DNA of 64,000 bases from Methanosarcina horonobensis HB-1 = JCM 15518 (GCF_000970285.1 NZ_CP009516.1:2087036-2151035), one strand, 5' to 3'. Numbered from the stretch's first letter, positions 32,882 through 43,383 are shown. The notes: generated by a model from the sequence alone, not told the origin. Program-made: numbers and translations.

Positions 32882-34289
32882 ATCCTGGCCTCCACAGGCT
32901 GCAAAGGCATTACTTCGGAAGCGTGCAGCCGGATTTCCGGTCCTTTCTGATAGAGAAAAGCCCTGACTTTTCGTACCACGGACCTGTTCAAAGCGACATA
33001 GTTGAGGTTATTTTTCTGTGAGTTTTCTTCTTTTAAAAAATTGAGACAACGTCGATCAACTTTTTTAAGTGGTTGATATAAAGACATTTTCCGTCCCGGA
33101 TGAAGCCTCGGAAAGTATGCGAGTCAAAGGCGTGCTCCTTTTTTACAGAACCTTTTTTCTGCCTGCACTTAACCGATAACTGCATATATTCTTGAGGTTG
33201 GTTGTTTTTGGGAATTGTTAGGGCAATTTGCATTGCATCCCTGTAATACTTTTAAAATTTTTACAAAGCTTCATCATTATTAAACCGGTAAATCCGGATT
33301 TGATCGAAATAGAAATTTCCTGGTATAAAGTATTGAACAAAAATTCCAGATTGGAACTTATGAGTAGAAATTTCAGATAAAAATTCTGAATAGAGATTTT
33401 ATGAACTATAAATAAAGCAAATTAGCTATTATTCAGATTTTTAGACTGAATGGCTAATCTTTACTCATTAGTTTCTGATATTTAAGCACTAATTAATATT
33501 TACACTATATTTATACATTCACATTCTCTTCTGTTTTACCAGGTTACTTTTTCTGAGACCAAAAACACACGTTTGAGCCTCTCCTGGAGACTTGTCACCC
33601 TAAATGAGAGAAACTCCTGTAAGCTGATCTTCAAGCTTGTTCTCAAAAAGCATAAAAAACGGTTTCCAGGCAAAGGATAAAGAGGGTCAGCTTTTACCTC
33701 TCAATCATAACATCTTGCCGGTAATCACCTGTTTCGTATTTTTTGAATTTTATTTATGTACCTGCTAATTTTATGTACCTGCTTTATCTCTTTTACAGGA
33801 CCTTTTGAAAGAACTATTTCAAGCCTGATATTAACGTATTAGATCCAGATTAGATCCAGGCAAGTTTTATTTATCATAAATATATATAAATTTTCTGTTA
33901 TAATTGCAGGATATTTTCTTAAGGTCCGGCACTCAATCTTTAAATCCAGAGTTTAATCCATAAAACTCAAAACATCACCTGCTATGAATTTTTATTTAAA
34001 AATAGATAGATATGTTATTATGTGATAGAAGTAAACTGAAAGAGAGCTGGAAGCTCGTTAAAACCGGGATAGGTGCTGTAACAGGGAGGTGATTCGAATA
34101 CAAAATCCCTTCTTATGATTAGAATGTGCTGATGATCCGGTATAAGAGTGTTCAAAAGGAACAAATCGTGAACCAAAATAATTCAGGAAGTATTTTCGGA
34201 TCATCTTTGAACTTGTTCCCGGGATATTTCCTGACACGAAAACCGGACTAGGAACATTTATGCATTGAGGCTACGTTTAACCAAAAGAG
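32882..34289. other. Long intergenic gap
   Basis: About 1.4 kb with no gene I can support. A hairpin at 33421-33457 (ATTAGC...ATTCAG with CTGAAT...GCTAAT) stands out but is not next to any gene end. A minus frame at 33033-33233 could be a remnant, but nothing supports it. The final 250 bases probably hold the promoter of the lipoprotein gene. Confidence 0.4.
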
Positions 34290-35222
34290 ATGAAGCTTAA
34301 AAGCCTGTTAATTATTGAACGTCTGTCAATTCCGGGGAACCTGCGATTTATCCTGAGAGGACTGCTCCCACTGGTGTTATTTTTGATACTTATTGCAGTC
34401 TCAGGGTGTACGGAGGCTCAACAAAAAGACTCGACTCCACAACTAAAAGCTTCAAATTTCTCCTTTGACTCCTCCCCTGTAAAGTACGTGTATGTTAACG
34501 GAGTTGAGCTCGGATACAGAGAGTTCGGGTCAGGAGAGCCTCTTCTGTTGATAATGGGATTTGGGGGAACCATGAATGCATGGAATGAAACTTTTGTATG
34601 GGCGCTGTCTCAGGAATACAGGGTCATCATATTCGATAACAGGGGAGTGGGATACTCTTCAGATTCCGGAGAAAATTATTCCCTTGAACTGTTTGCCAGT
34701 GATACAGCAGGGCTGCTTGAAACACTTGAAGTCCAGAAAACGAGTGTTTTCGGGACAGCAATGGGGGCATCAATTGCCCAGGAACTGGCTCTCAATTATC
34801 CGGAAAAAGTCGATAAGCTCATCTTCTCGTCAGCAGTTTATAGCGTTGATGCCCCTGAAGCCGGGCTTCTTAAAAAAATGTTTCAGTCCTTTGCAGGCAA
34901 TTCCGAAATGAGTCCCGCGCTCCGGAGGCAGGCAGATGCAAATCTCAAATGGAACGGTACTTACGAACGCCTGCCAGAAATCAGGAGCGAAACCCTGCTT
35001 CTGATTGGTACGGAAGACGAATATGCTCCCCCTGGAATCACCCTTGCAATGGCAGAGGAACTTCCGGAAGCACATATTATTGTGTTTGAAAACGCAAAAC
35101 ATTCCGGAGAACGCTATCTGCCGGATAAATACTCAAAGGCAACCCTGGATTTCCTTAAAGAAGGAGAGTTAGCAGATCTTAAAGACCGGACTCCCTTTTC
35201 TAATGGCTTTGAAGATCTTTAA
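34290..35222 (+). CDS. Alpha/beta-hydrolase-fold lipoprotein lacking the nucleophile serine
   Basis: A 310-residue exported protein. Residues 1-42 form a signal with hydrophobic LLPLVLFLILIAVSGCTEA, a lipobox-like end (SGC). The hydrolase fold follows: LLLIMGFGGTMNAWNETF, RVIIFDNRGVGYSSDSGENY, FGTAMGASIAQELALNYPE and LLLIGTEDEYAPPGITLAM. The nucleophile elbow, normally GxSxG, reads GTAMG, so the catalytic serine is alanine. The acid (Asp in TEDEYAPP) and the histidine (ENAKHSGERYL) remain. It may be a non-enzymatic binder, or use another residue. The frame is intact and well formed, so simple decay is not evident. Confidence 0.85.
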   Translation: MKLKSLLIIERLSIPGNLRFILRGLLPLVLFLILIAVSGCTEAQQKDSTPQLKASNFSFDSSPVKYVYVNGVELGYREFGSGEPLLLIMGFGGTMNAWNETFVWALSQEYRVIIFDNRGVGYSSDSGENYSLELFASDTAGLLETLEVQKTSVFGTAMGASIAQELALNYPEKVDKLIFSSAVYSVDAPEAGLLKKMFQSFAGNSEMSPALRRQADANLKWNGTYERLPEIRSETLLLIGTEDEYAPPGITLAMAEELPEAHIIVFENAKHSGERYLPDKYSKATLDFLKEGELADLKDRTPFSNGFEDL

Positions 35223-35269
35223 TTTATTGATTTTCAATTTAAAGATTTGTAACTTTAAGATTTGCAGTT

Positions 35270-37972
35270 TTAAGGGTTTGCCAGCTTGTCTTTGAATTTC
35301 CTGTCCTCAACTCTATGGAGCACATTCAGGAGAGTTTCCCGGTTTATCCTTCCTTTCTGCATAACATAAGAAACATTTCTGTTAAGCAGCTCTTTATCTT
35401 CAAAGCTCAGATCCTTTGCTGTACAAACAATGATAGGAATATCTATGGTTTCAGGATTTTCTTTTAAAGCCTTAATAACATCATAACCCGTAAATTTCGG
35501 CATCATCAGATCAAGGAGAATTGCATCAGGGCGGCTGTCTATAGTTTTATCCATTGCTTCTTTGCCCCCGTATGCACAGATCGGTTCGTATCCTTCCTGT
35601 TCGATGATGGAACTGAGAAGTTCGACCACGGTTGGTTCATCATCCACAACTAAAACCCGCAGTGAGGAGTTCGCATCTGTAGTTCTTTTTATTTTCTGCA
35701 GGCTGGAAAGGAGACGTTCCTTTTCCACAGGCTTGATCAGATGATCAAACGCACCCCATAGAATGCTGCAGTTTTTGTCGTCATCCATGGAAATAACCAG
35801 GATAGGAATACCGGCTGTCATAGAATCCTTTTTAAGATCTTTCAGAATGTCCCAGCCACTGATCCCTGGAAGCATTATATCAAGAGTAATTACGGAAGGC
35901 TTCAGCTTACGTGCAAGCAAAAGAGCCTCCTTCCCACTGGAAGCCGAAGCAACCCTGTATCCTGCCTCAGAAAGTGTGATAGTAAGAAGCTCCCTTGCCA
36001 TTTCGTCGTCTTCAACAATCAGCACAAGATTCTCGTTCCCTGAGGCATCAGAAGGCTCTATAATTATCGGAGTTTCAGTTTCTTCAGATGTTTCTGTTAT
36101 TATTGGAGTTTCAGTTTCTTCAGATATTTCGGTCTTTAAGTCTTCTTCCTTTTTTGTCTTTTCATCTGTCAACAGAGCTGTCTTTTCGGAAACACCTGAG
36201 TCGGAAACATCTGAATCGGAAGCATTTGAATCGTTTGCACATGTTCCGAAAGTTTTTTTGTAATTCAAAAGTAGTTCGAATGTAAAGATTGAGCCTTTTC
36301 CGGTTTCACTTTCGACCCAGACCCTGCCTCCGTGAAGGTCTACGAATTTCTTGACCAGAGCCAGCCCGAGCCCTGTGCCTTCATACTGACGGTTGATACT
36401 GGAATCTATCTGCCTGAACGGCTGGAAAAGGAGTTTCTGGTTTTCTTTTGAAATCCCTATCCCTGTATCTGAAACACTAACTCTGACATAATCTCCTGCT
36501 TTTATTGCTGAAACCTTTACTGACCCGCCTTGAGGTGTAAATTTTATGGCATTACTTATAAGGTTGTAGATAACCTGCTTGAAACGTACCCTGTCAGCAT
36601 AGACTGAAAGTTCGGGCTCCAGATTGTACCCTATTGAGATGTCCTTTTTCAGGGCAAGAGCTGAGGTTACGGCTCGTGTATCGTTAAATACTTCGGACAC
36701 TGAAAACATTTCCATTTCCAGTTCCATCTTGCCTGCTTCAATTTTTGAAAGATCGAGAATATTGTTTATGAGGGTAAGGAGATGTTTTCCGCTGTTAGCT
36801 ATATTAGTGAGAAACTTTTTATTCTGCTCGTTGAATTCTCCGCTCATTCCGCTGAGCATCACATCTGAAAATCCTATTATTGCAGTGAGAGGAGTCCTCA
36901 GTTCATGACTCATGTTTGTCAGGAACTCACTTTTGGCGCGGCTGGCACTTTCGGCAGCAAGTTTAGCCTGTAATAACTCTTGTTCGGCTTTTTTGCGTTC
37001 TGATAGGTCAATGAAGCTTTCAATAAGATATTCTTTCTCTCCAATTTTTACAGGAACCACACTTTTCAGGACAGGTAAATGCTCACCTTTTCCATTGCTC
37101 AGCAGTTTTCTTTCAGATTTATCTATAGTCTGCCCCAGGTCAGTTATCGGGCACTTATTTTTTTCAGCAGGACAGACGAATTTATGACAGATATGTCCGA
37201 TTAATTCATTCCTCGAAAGCCCTATTGTTTCTTCAGCTGCCTGATTTGCTTCCACTATTTCGTGTGTTTTGGAGTCTATCAGCAAAATTCCACAGAGAGA
37301 GTTATCAATTATTTTTTTTAGCCTTTCCTGGCTTTCCTGCTCAATTTTTTCGGCTTTTTTACGTGAAGTTATATCTCGAATAACAAACTGGACTTCTCCA
37401 TCCTCAAGGCTCAGGAACGAAGAGTTAACTTCAACATCAATAATAGACCCGTCATATTTCTGAATTTTCATTTCAAAACGTGCATCCCCACTTTGGAAAG
37501 TTGTCTTCAAAGCTTTCCGGACTGTCGGAAGATATTCTTCAGATACCAGAGAACTGAGAGATAAGTTCTCAAGCTCCCCTTCGCCAAACCCGAGGGCTAC
37601 ACGACCCTTTTTATTAAGGTCAAGGACTTTTTCCTCATTCAGGATTGCAATTGCATCATTTGACTGCTCGAACAGAGCTCTGTATCTTTTATCCTTCTCC
37701 TTTAAGCTCTCTTCTGCCTGTTCCTGAACTACCAGGGCATTTTCGAGTTCCATCCAGCGCCGCAGGGAGAAAATCCCAAGAGCAAAAGAGAGATAAACAG
37801 AAAGGGTAAGCAGCCCTCCGAGCTTACGCTGGTTGTACCCTTCAACAAATAAAACAATGGATTCAAAGAGGCCAAAATAAGAGGCAAAAGCTGTAAAAAA
37901 GAGTCCTACGGCTAAGATAATTAACAACTCATCCGATTTTTTTCCGAAGGTGTCTCTGAAAAAATCTGACAT
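35270..37972 (-). CDS. Hybrid sensor histidine kinase: PAS-PAS-HisKA-HATPase-REC-REC
   Basis: A 900-residue membrane-bound hybrid kinase. Two N-terminal helices (ELLIILAVGLFFTAFASYFG; LLTLSVYLSFALGIFSL) are followed by two PAS domains, HisKA with SEFLTNMSHELRTPLTAIIG (phospho-His), HATPase (NLISNAIKFTPQGGS; DTGIGISKEN; GTGLGLALVKKF) and two receiver domains (VEDDEMARELL...TLDIMLP; VVDDEPTVVELL...LLDLMMP). A Glu/Ser/Thr-rich linker with duplicated SEETETPII precedes the receivers. The start at 37972 is chosen because GGGGAC lies just upstream; a TTG 7 codons earlier is weaker. It follows a single-domain response regulator on the same strand, 48 bases upstream, likely an operon. Confidence 0.93.
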   Translation of the reverse strand: MSDFFRDTFGKKSDELLIILAVGLFFTAFASYFGLFESIVLFVEGYNQRKLGGLLTLSVYLSFALGIFSLRRWMELENALVVQEQAEESLKEKDKRYRALFEQSNDAIAILNEEKVLDLNKKGRVALGFGEGELENLSLSSLVSEEYLPTVRKALKTTFQSGDARFEMKIQKYDGSIIDVEVNSSFLSLEDGEVQFVIRDITSRKKAEKIEQESQERLKKIIDNSLCGILLIDSKTHEIVEANQAAEETIGLSRNELIGHICHKFVCPAEKNKCPITDLGQTIDKSERKLLSNGKGEHLPVLKSVVPVKIGEKEYLIESFIDLSERKKAEQELLQAKLAAESASRAKSEFLTNMSHELRTPLTAIIGFSDVMLSGMSGEFNEQNKKFLTNIANSGKHLLTLINNILDLSKIEAGKMELEMEMFSVSEVFNDTRAVTSALALKKDISIGYNLEPELSVYADRVRFKQVIYNLISNAIKFTPQGGSVKVSAIKAGDYVRVSVSDTGIGISKENQKLLFQPFRQIDSSINRQYEGTGLGLALVKKFVDLHGGRVWVESETGKGSIFTFELLLNYKKTFGTCANDSNASDSDVSDSGVSEKTALLTDEKTKKEEDLKTEISEETETPIITETSEETETPIIIEPSDASGNENLVLIVEDDEMARELLTITLSEAGYRVASASSGKEALLLARKLKPSVITLDIMLPGISGWDILKDLKKDSMTAGIPILVISMDDDKNCSILWGAFDHLIKPVEKERLLSSLQKIKRTTDANSSLRVLVVDDEPTVVELLSSIIEQEGYEPICAYGGKEAMDKTIDSRPDAILLDLMMPKFTGYDVIKALKENPETIDIPIIVCTAKDLSFEDKELLNRNVSYVMQKGRINRETLLNVLHRVEDRKFKDKLANP

Positions 37973-38020
37973 TATACAGTCCCCATAAAACAAAAGTAAC
38001 GTTTGCTCCCGGTTTTCACT

Positions 38021-38383
38021 TCATGAGATGAACTCTGCTATCATCGATTTGAGTTTCAGAATATCAATGGGCTTGGAAACGTAACCACTGCAACCCGCTT
38101 TAAGAAACTTTTCCTCATCGCCGCACATTGCATGGGCTGTGAGAGCAATAACCGGGATCTCTTTAGTCACAGGATTTTCTTTCAATATTTTAAGCACTTC
38201 TATCCCATCAATTTCCGGCAACTGTATATCTAATAATATTAAGTTAAGCTAGCTTTTTTTACTAAGTTCTATAGCCATAACTCCATCTACAGCCTCTATT
38301 GGCCTGTATCCAAAAGAAATCATTAGAGTTCTGACAAGTTCCATAATTAAAGGATTGTCTTCCACGACAAGTATATTTTTCAT
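38021..38383 (-). CDS. Single-domain response regulator (CheY-like) with in-frame amber codon
   Basis: Read from ATG at 38381-38383 the frame encodes 120 codons that fit a complete receiver domain. Start MKNILVVEDNPLIMELVRTL (acidic pair E8-D9), phospho-acceptor D52 in LNLILLDIQLPEIDG, T82 in PVIALTAHAM and K104 in GYVSKPID. Codon 45 is TAG (complement of 38249-38251), inside the loop ELSKKS-TAG-LNLILLD. No frame change is involved. In Methanosarcina UAG is read as pyrrolysine, so the full protein could be made; otherwise the gene is a nonsense mutant. AAG to TAG is one base away. It lies just upstream of the hybrid kinase. Confidence 0.8.
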
Positions 38384-38895
38384 AGGCAACGACCTCTAAT
38401 CTACTTTATCCCCCGAACTTTCGCAGCCTTATATGAGTGTCTATCTGACAGGATAAAACACTTTGTCAGAATAAACAATTTTGTCAATCATACCAATATT
38501 TGTTAGTATATTTGATTTATTTATTTAAATAAGTTTCAGTATTAATTGAAACAAATATATTAATTATGTAATAGATATACTCAAAACCCCATAAAACCTC
38601 AAAACACTACACCCAGGTAAACCTTAACAAAACAGGCTTGCGGTTATTATTACCTGTTCCGTTAATACGCAGTTTGCTAATATTCCTTTTACCATCTATT
38701 TTTTATGCGAGAAGCACATTTACATTTTAACTTTAAGGCGGAAAGTCTCTCCTCAATTCCAGAGGAGCAGGGGTAGCTTACAATGACTTTGAACTGAATT
38801 GCTTAATCCCTTTTTTACAGTTGTTATCCATTTCCAGCTACTGAAGTTCTTTATTCGCCAGAAGTTCAAGTTACTTGAAGAAAACACTGATCAAC
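38384..38895. other. Divergent gap between the regulator operon and the U32 gene
   Basis: No gene. AT-rich blocks at 38500-38570 (TTAGTATATTTGATTTATTT and ATATATTAATTATGTAATAG) could hold TATA boxes for both directions. A weak inverted pair lies near 38750-38770 (TTCCAGAGGAG). I see no repeat or operator I can support. Confidence 0.35.
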
Positions 38896-41469
38896 ATGTC
38901 TGCTAAAATATCTCCTAATAATTTCACCTGCACTCCCCCAGAAATCCTTTCTCCTGTAGGCGATCAGGAAGCCCTGCTCGGAGCAATCAAAGGAGGAGCT
39001 GATGCCGTTTACCTTGGGGTCGGCGAATTCAATGCCCGCCAGGGAGCTAAAAATTTCACCGTTGATGACCTTGAAGCTGCCCTCGACCTTGCCCATTCAC
39101 ATGGAGTACTTGTTTACCTTGCTCTGAATATCCCTATTAAACAAAAAGAACTGCAGCATGCCCTTGACATAGTGGACCGTGCATACGCAGCCGGGATAGA
39201 TGCAATTATTCTGCAGGATCTCGGGCTTCTCAGGCTTTTAAACGAAATCTACACCGACCTGCCGCTTCATGCAAGCACGCAGATGACCATCCACAATAAA
39301 GAAGGAGTGGACTTTGCAGCAGGACTGGGAGCAAAAAGAGTCATAGTTTCCAGGGAACTTACCACTGACGAGGTAAAGGATATTGTGGATCACTCCGGAG
39401 TGGGTATTGAAGTCTTCGTTCATGGAGCTCTCTGCTATTCTTACTCCGGAAAATGCCTTTTCAGCAGCTTCCTGCACGACAGAAGCGCAAACAGAGGAGC
39501 CTGTGCACAGCCCTGCAGACGCAGGTACAGGTTCCTGGTAAACGGCAGGGAAATCGACGAAAGGCATATCGGAGGCAGTTACCCTATAAGCTGTGCCGAA
39601 CTCTCAACTCTTACCGGGCTTGAAGATATAATAAAAACCGGGGTTGTAAGCCTAAAAATCGAAGGCAGGATGAAAAAACCCGAGTATGTGACTGCAAGCG
39701 CCTCTGCCTACAAAGCTGCAATTGAAAGCATATGCACCTCCGGAGAAAAACCGACAAAAGAGGAGCTCGAAGCAAGGGAAGCCGAGCTTGCAAAACTCTT
39801 TTACAGGGGTTTTACGCGTGGCTTCATACTCGGGGAAAAAGGGGTATCCCATCCCAAATACAGCTCAAATTACGGGGCATTTCTCGGAAAAGTCCTGGAT
39901 ATCTCCCGTTCGAAAGGTAACACAAAACTTACAGTCCGGCTGGAAGAAGATATCCGGGTAAAAGACGGCATAAGTATCTTTACGCGGGAAAGGATGCTCG
40001 GCTCTGCAGTAACCGGCATAGTAACAATTGCAGGCGAGCATGTCAAAAGTGCAAAAAAAGGCGAAAAAGTCGGGCTTGAGATCAGTTCAAAAACAGGCAG
40101 AGCAGTTCAGAGAGGAGATGAACTCTACCTCACGACAGACACGCAGCTCCTTGATACCCTTCAGAAAACAAAACTGAAAACTCTTCCGGTAAGCCTGAAA
40201 GCAAGGGCAAGGAAAGGAGAAAAGTTTGCGGTTGAGATAAGAAAAGAAATCGGAAAAGGCAGCAAAACCGAAGAATCCGCGTACGCAGAGTTTACGGACG
40301 ATTATGTCGTACAGGAAGCCGAAAAAGCCCCGACAACCGATGAACAGATAAGAAAAGCAATGGAAAGCCTTGGGGATACTCCTTTCGAGGCCATCTCCGT
40401 TGAGATAGAATCTGACGAAAATATCTTTATCCCCGTCGGCGTGCTGAAGAATACCAGGCGAAAAGCTGCGGAGCTCCTTCTCGAAAAAACCCTGAAGGCA
40501 AAGAAAAAAGAGCAAAAACACCCTGACCTAGAAGGTTTCAATCACCTGTGCAGTGCAGAAAGCGGTGCAGAGAGTAAAATTGAAGCCGGTATGAAAAAGA
40601 CAGGTACAGGATTAAGAGGCAAAGATTCGAAAAAACTCCTCCTGAGCGTTGAAGTGCAGGATATTTCTTCTCTCTTACAGGCAGCCACAGCCGGAGCAGA
40701 TATAGTTTACGTCCCTGTTTCGTTGTTCGAAGAACTGATGTCTCCCAGAAACGCTGACATGCTTGAGGACCTGAAAGCAGAAAGAGCCGAACTGATTTTC
40801 AGGATTCCCCGTATTACCCATGACAGGGAACTGGAGGAACTAAAACCCCTGCTTGAAAAAGTAAGAGATGCCGGCTTCACATTAGCATGTTCAAGCCTCG
40901 GAACATCACAGCTTGCAAAAGAGCTTTCCATACCTTTTGTTGCTCAGAAAGATCTCAACATCTTTAATGCTTTTACTGCCAGCGCCTTCTACCAGGCAGG
41001 CGCATACAGGGCAACCCTTTCAAGCGAACTTAACCTGAATGAAATTAAAAACGTCTGTGAAACGCTCCAGACCTGCTGGGCTTCAGGCCAGATCGAAGTT
41101 TTAGTTTATGGCAGGGAACTGATGCTCGTTACGGAAAACGACCTCTTAAAGCCCCTTGTCGACCGAAAGATCGTAAGAAATGAGAGTGAAGTGCTCCTTG
41201 TTGACCAGAGCGGCTCCGAGTTTCCTGTCCGGCGCCTTGGCACCCGCACCCTTATCTATAACTCAAAGGTACTTGATATGCTGAAGTATGTTAAGAATAT
41301 GAAAGAATATGGTGTGGACGTACTCAGGCTTGACCTCTCGCTCAATACCAATGCCGAGGTAAAAGAGATCACAGAAGCGTATAAACAGGCAATTGCAGGA
41401 AAAGAAGCAAAATTGAAGCCTGCAAGAGGGGTTGAATATACTACAGGGCATTATTTTAAAGGAGTTTGA
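38896..41469 (+). CDS. Peptidase U32 family protein (RlhA/TrhP-like), with C-terminal DUF3656
   Basis: An 857-residue U32-family protein. The core reads PEILSPVGDQEALLGAIKGG ADAVYLGVGEFNARQ, followed by the Cys motif CYSYSGKCLFSSFLHDRSA NRGACAQPCRRRYRF, four cysteines typical of the iron-sulfur members. Bacterial homologues (RlhA, TrhP) act in RNA hydroxylation rather than proteolysis, so a tRNA/rRNA modification role is likely; this is inference. The second half (from about residue 400) matches DUF3656 with beta-barrel repeats and a C-terminal second U32-like barrel (LLSVEVQDISSLLQAATAGA DIVYVPVSL). The start is the ATG at 38896; a TTG 7 codons before it has no better support. Confidence 0.88.
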   Translation: MSAKISPNNFTCTPPEILSPVGDQEALLGAIKGGADAVYLGVGEFNARQGAKNFTVDDLEAALDLAHSHGVLVYLALNIPIKQKELQHALDIVDRAYAAGIDAIILQDLGLLRLLNEIYTDLPLHASTQMTIHNKEGVDFAAGLGAKRVIVSRELTTDEVKDIVDHSGVGIEVFVHGALCYSYSGKCLFSSFLHDRSANRGACAQPCRRRYRFLVNGREIDERHIGGSYPISCAELSTLTGLEDIIKTGVVSLKIEGRMKKPEYVTASASAYKAAIESICTSGEKPTKEELEAREAELAKLFYRGFTRGFILGEKGVSHPKYSSNYGAFLGKVLDISRSKGNTKLTVRLEEDIRVKDGISIFTRERMLGSAVTGIVTIAGEHVKSAKKGEKVGLEISSKTGRAVQRGDELYLTTDTQLLDTLQKTKLKTLPVSLKARARKGEKFAVEIRKEIGKGSKTEESAYAEFTDDYVVQEAEKAPTTDEQIRKAMESLGDTPFEAISVEIESDENIFIPVGVLKNTRRKAAELLLEKTLKAKKKEQKHPDLEGFNHLCSAESGAESKIEAGMKKTGTGLRGKDSKKLLLSVEVQDISSLLQAATAGADIVYVPVSLFEELMSPRNADMLEDLKAERAELIFRIPRITHDRELEELKPLLEKVRDAGFTLACSSLGTSQLAKELSIPFVAQKDLNIFNAFTASAFYQAGAYRATLSSELNLNEIKNVCETLQTCWASGQIEVLVYGRELMLVTENDLLKPLVDRKIVRNESEVLLVDQSGSEFPVRRLGTRTLIYNSKVLDMLKYVKNMKEYGVDVLRLDLSLNTNAEVKEITEAYKQAIAGKEAKLKPARGVEYTTGHYFKGV

Positions 41470-41667
41470 GCACCCGAGTTGTATTTCGGGATCACAGGAA
41501 ATTATAGATATCTTCGATCGATGCAACGTCATTATCTATACCGAACCATTCTTGTACGCTCGACGAAGGAGAGCGGCCTTGCAGACAAATAAGAAGAAAA
41601 AGACTGGAAAGTAGAAATCGAAAAACGACTGAGAAAACCGGCTTCAGGATTAAGGAAGCTTTTACCC

Positions 41668-43248
41668 TTAACCCAGAGCCTTTCTAATTTTTCCCATTTT
41701 GGTAAGGGTCGAGCATACAAGCTGCGAGACTTCTTCATCCATGCAGTTTCCTGCTGTCCCTGCCTGCAGAAGGTCGGGCTGCATCATTTCGAGCAGGATG
41801 CGGTATGAGGGTTCGGGTCTGACTTTAAGGTTGAATGTGTCGCTCAAAACCTCAATGTCTTTACGGACTTCTTTCAGGCAGGCCTCTGAAATGAAGCGGG
41901 AGGCTACATTCAGGTCCAGGTAACCGGAAGCAAAACTCAGGTCGCTGCCAAGGGAAGGAAAATATTTAGTAAGTAGTCTTTCACAGGTTTCCTCGCCGAG
42001 TTTTTCCCGGGCTTCTTCAAGGGCAGTGCCTGTGCCTATAAATTCGGGAGGCAGGCCTATTGAGTAGAGGGCGCCGGTGAACTTTATAGCTCGTGGCAGG
42101 TGCAGATCTTCCGAAGGCATGCTCGTTTCGAGCTCTTTTCCGATATCACTGCGGCAGAGACTTACAAGGCATGAGATATCCGGAGCGTTTCTCGAATAAC
42201 CGCCTGTTCCTTTATGCATCAGACGGTCCCGCTGCTGGGGGAGGAGACATGCGAGCTGGTTTATGGCAGGGGACAGTTCACGGATAATGCGGCTATACCT
42301 TGTCCCGAAAACTCCTATAAGGTTTATAATTTCTTCTTTCTCTTCACTGGAATAGATATTTGGAGATTCCGGAAGCCTTGCCTCTGCAAGACGGACAAGA
42401 GCTTCAGCTTCTCCTTTTCCATGGCTGTACCTGACAGCTGACTGCAGGGTGATTGTACTTATGCCCCTGTACTCTCTGAAGAAGTTTTCCGCGTTTTTCA
42501 GGTTCAGGTTTCCCCTGAAAGGTAGAGTCCCTGCTCCGAATATGATGCCTGTGCCGGTATCGAGTTCCGAGTTCAGTTCGGAAATTCCGCTTATGGCGTA
42601 TTTGCACGAGAGTGTGCTTGCCACATGTCCGAAAGAGAGAGCAGAGTCGGACTTGCCCAGGAAGACCCTGAACTTTTCAGGTGCTGTTCCGAAGCGTTCT
42701 TCCCAGGAAAGGATCGTACTTTTTACCAGTTCCTTTGCATGAAGAAGGGCAGGAGCGTCTTCTATAAGGGGAATTATACGCGGGACTTCCATTGCAACCC
42801 CGAATTCCTTTTTTGCAAGCTCGCCCACATCTACCATGTGCTGCTGAGCATCAAGGATCTCTCCTACCGTAGCTGTCATGGGGTGCACGAATTCGTTAAT
42901 TGCCTGCACATCCGAGTATTCAACGGCTCCGTAATTGGCTTCGGCAATGGACATCATGACCATAAGCTGCCTGAAGCGATTTTCCTGCGCTGCACTCGGA
43001 GCCCTCGGAGTGATAAAAATGTCTTTTCCGGGTATCAGGTCTGTTTCTTCTATGAATTTTGATACTATCTGGACGTTCTGGTGGTAAGGTGTCGCCTTCC
43101 CTTCATAATCCGGCATATATTCATCACAGCCGAATACCACTGCAGCTTCAATGGCTTCACCGGGTTCTTCCTGCGTGGAGATATACTTTGATGCAGAGTC
43201 CGGGTGCTGCGTGCACATTACTTTAGGATAGGTTGCTTTCCTGCTCAT
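41668..43248 (-). CDS. ppcA: Phosphoenolpyruvate carboxylase, archaeal type
   Basis: A 526-residue archaeal-type PEP carboxylase, about half the length of the bacterial enzyme. N-terminal KVMCTQHPDSASKYISTQEE is the family signature. Other blocks: PRAPSAAQENRFRQLMVMMS, EVPRIIPLIEDAPALLHAKE, RVFLGKSDSALSFGHVASTL and the C-terminal LLEMMQPDLLQAGTAGN. It makes oxaloacetate from PEP and bicarbonate to feed the incomplete TCA pathway in methanogens. The ATG follows GAGGGTCC. It is transcribed alone, divergent from the mini-Hcp gene across a 362-base gap with a palindrome. Confidence 0.96.
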   Translation of the reverse strand: MSRKATYPKVMCTQHPDSASKYISTQEEPGEAIEAAVVFGCDEYMPDYEGKATPYHQNVQIVSKFIEETDLIPGKDIFITPRAPSAAQENRFRQLMVMMSIAEANYGAVEYSDVQAINEFVHPMTATVGEILDAQQHMVDVGELAKKEFGVAMEVPRIIPLIEDAPALLHAKELVKSTILSWEERFGTAPEKFRVFLGKSDSALSFGHVASTLSCKYAISGISELNSELDTGTGIIFGAGTLPFRGNLNLKNAENFFREYRGISTITLQSAVRYSHGKGEAEALVRLAEARLPESPNIYSSEEKEEIINLIGVFGTRYSRIIRELSPAINQLACLLPQQRDRLMHKGTGGYSRNAPDISCLVSLCRSDIGKELETSMPSEDLHLPRAIKFTGALYSIGLPPEFIGTGTALEEAREKLGEETCERLLTKYFPSLGSDLSFASGYLDLNVASRFISEACLKEVRKDIEVLSDTFNLKVRPEPSYRILLEMMQPDLLQAGTAGNCMDEEVSQLVCSTLTKMGKIRKALG

Positions 43249-43383
43249 GAAACTGGACCCTCATTGTTTAACGGAGTAAATTTTTAGACATTATTGGTTT
43301 TGATTCTTCTGTCGGCTTCCAGATTAATTCCTTTACTGGACTATTGTTAACCAGCAAATAAACTTGAACTAACATCGGTAAAG

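Noticed and set aside
33033-33233. 66-residue minus frame upstream of the MATE gene
   Set aside because: Low-quality composition and no supporting signals.
34088-34104. GGTGATTCGAATAC as a tRNA T-arm
   Set aside because: No matching acceptor, anticodon or D arm can be drawn around it.
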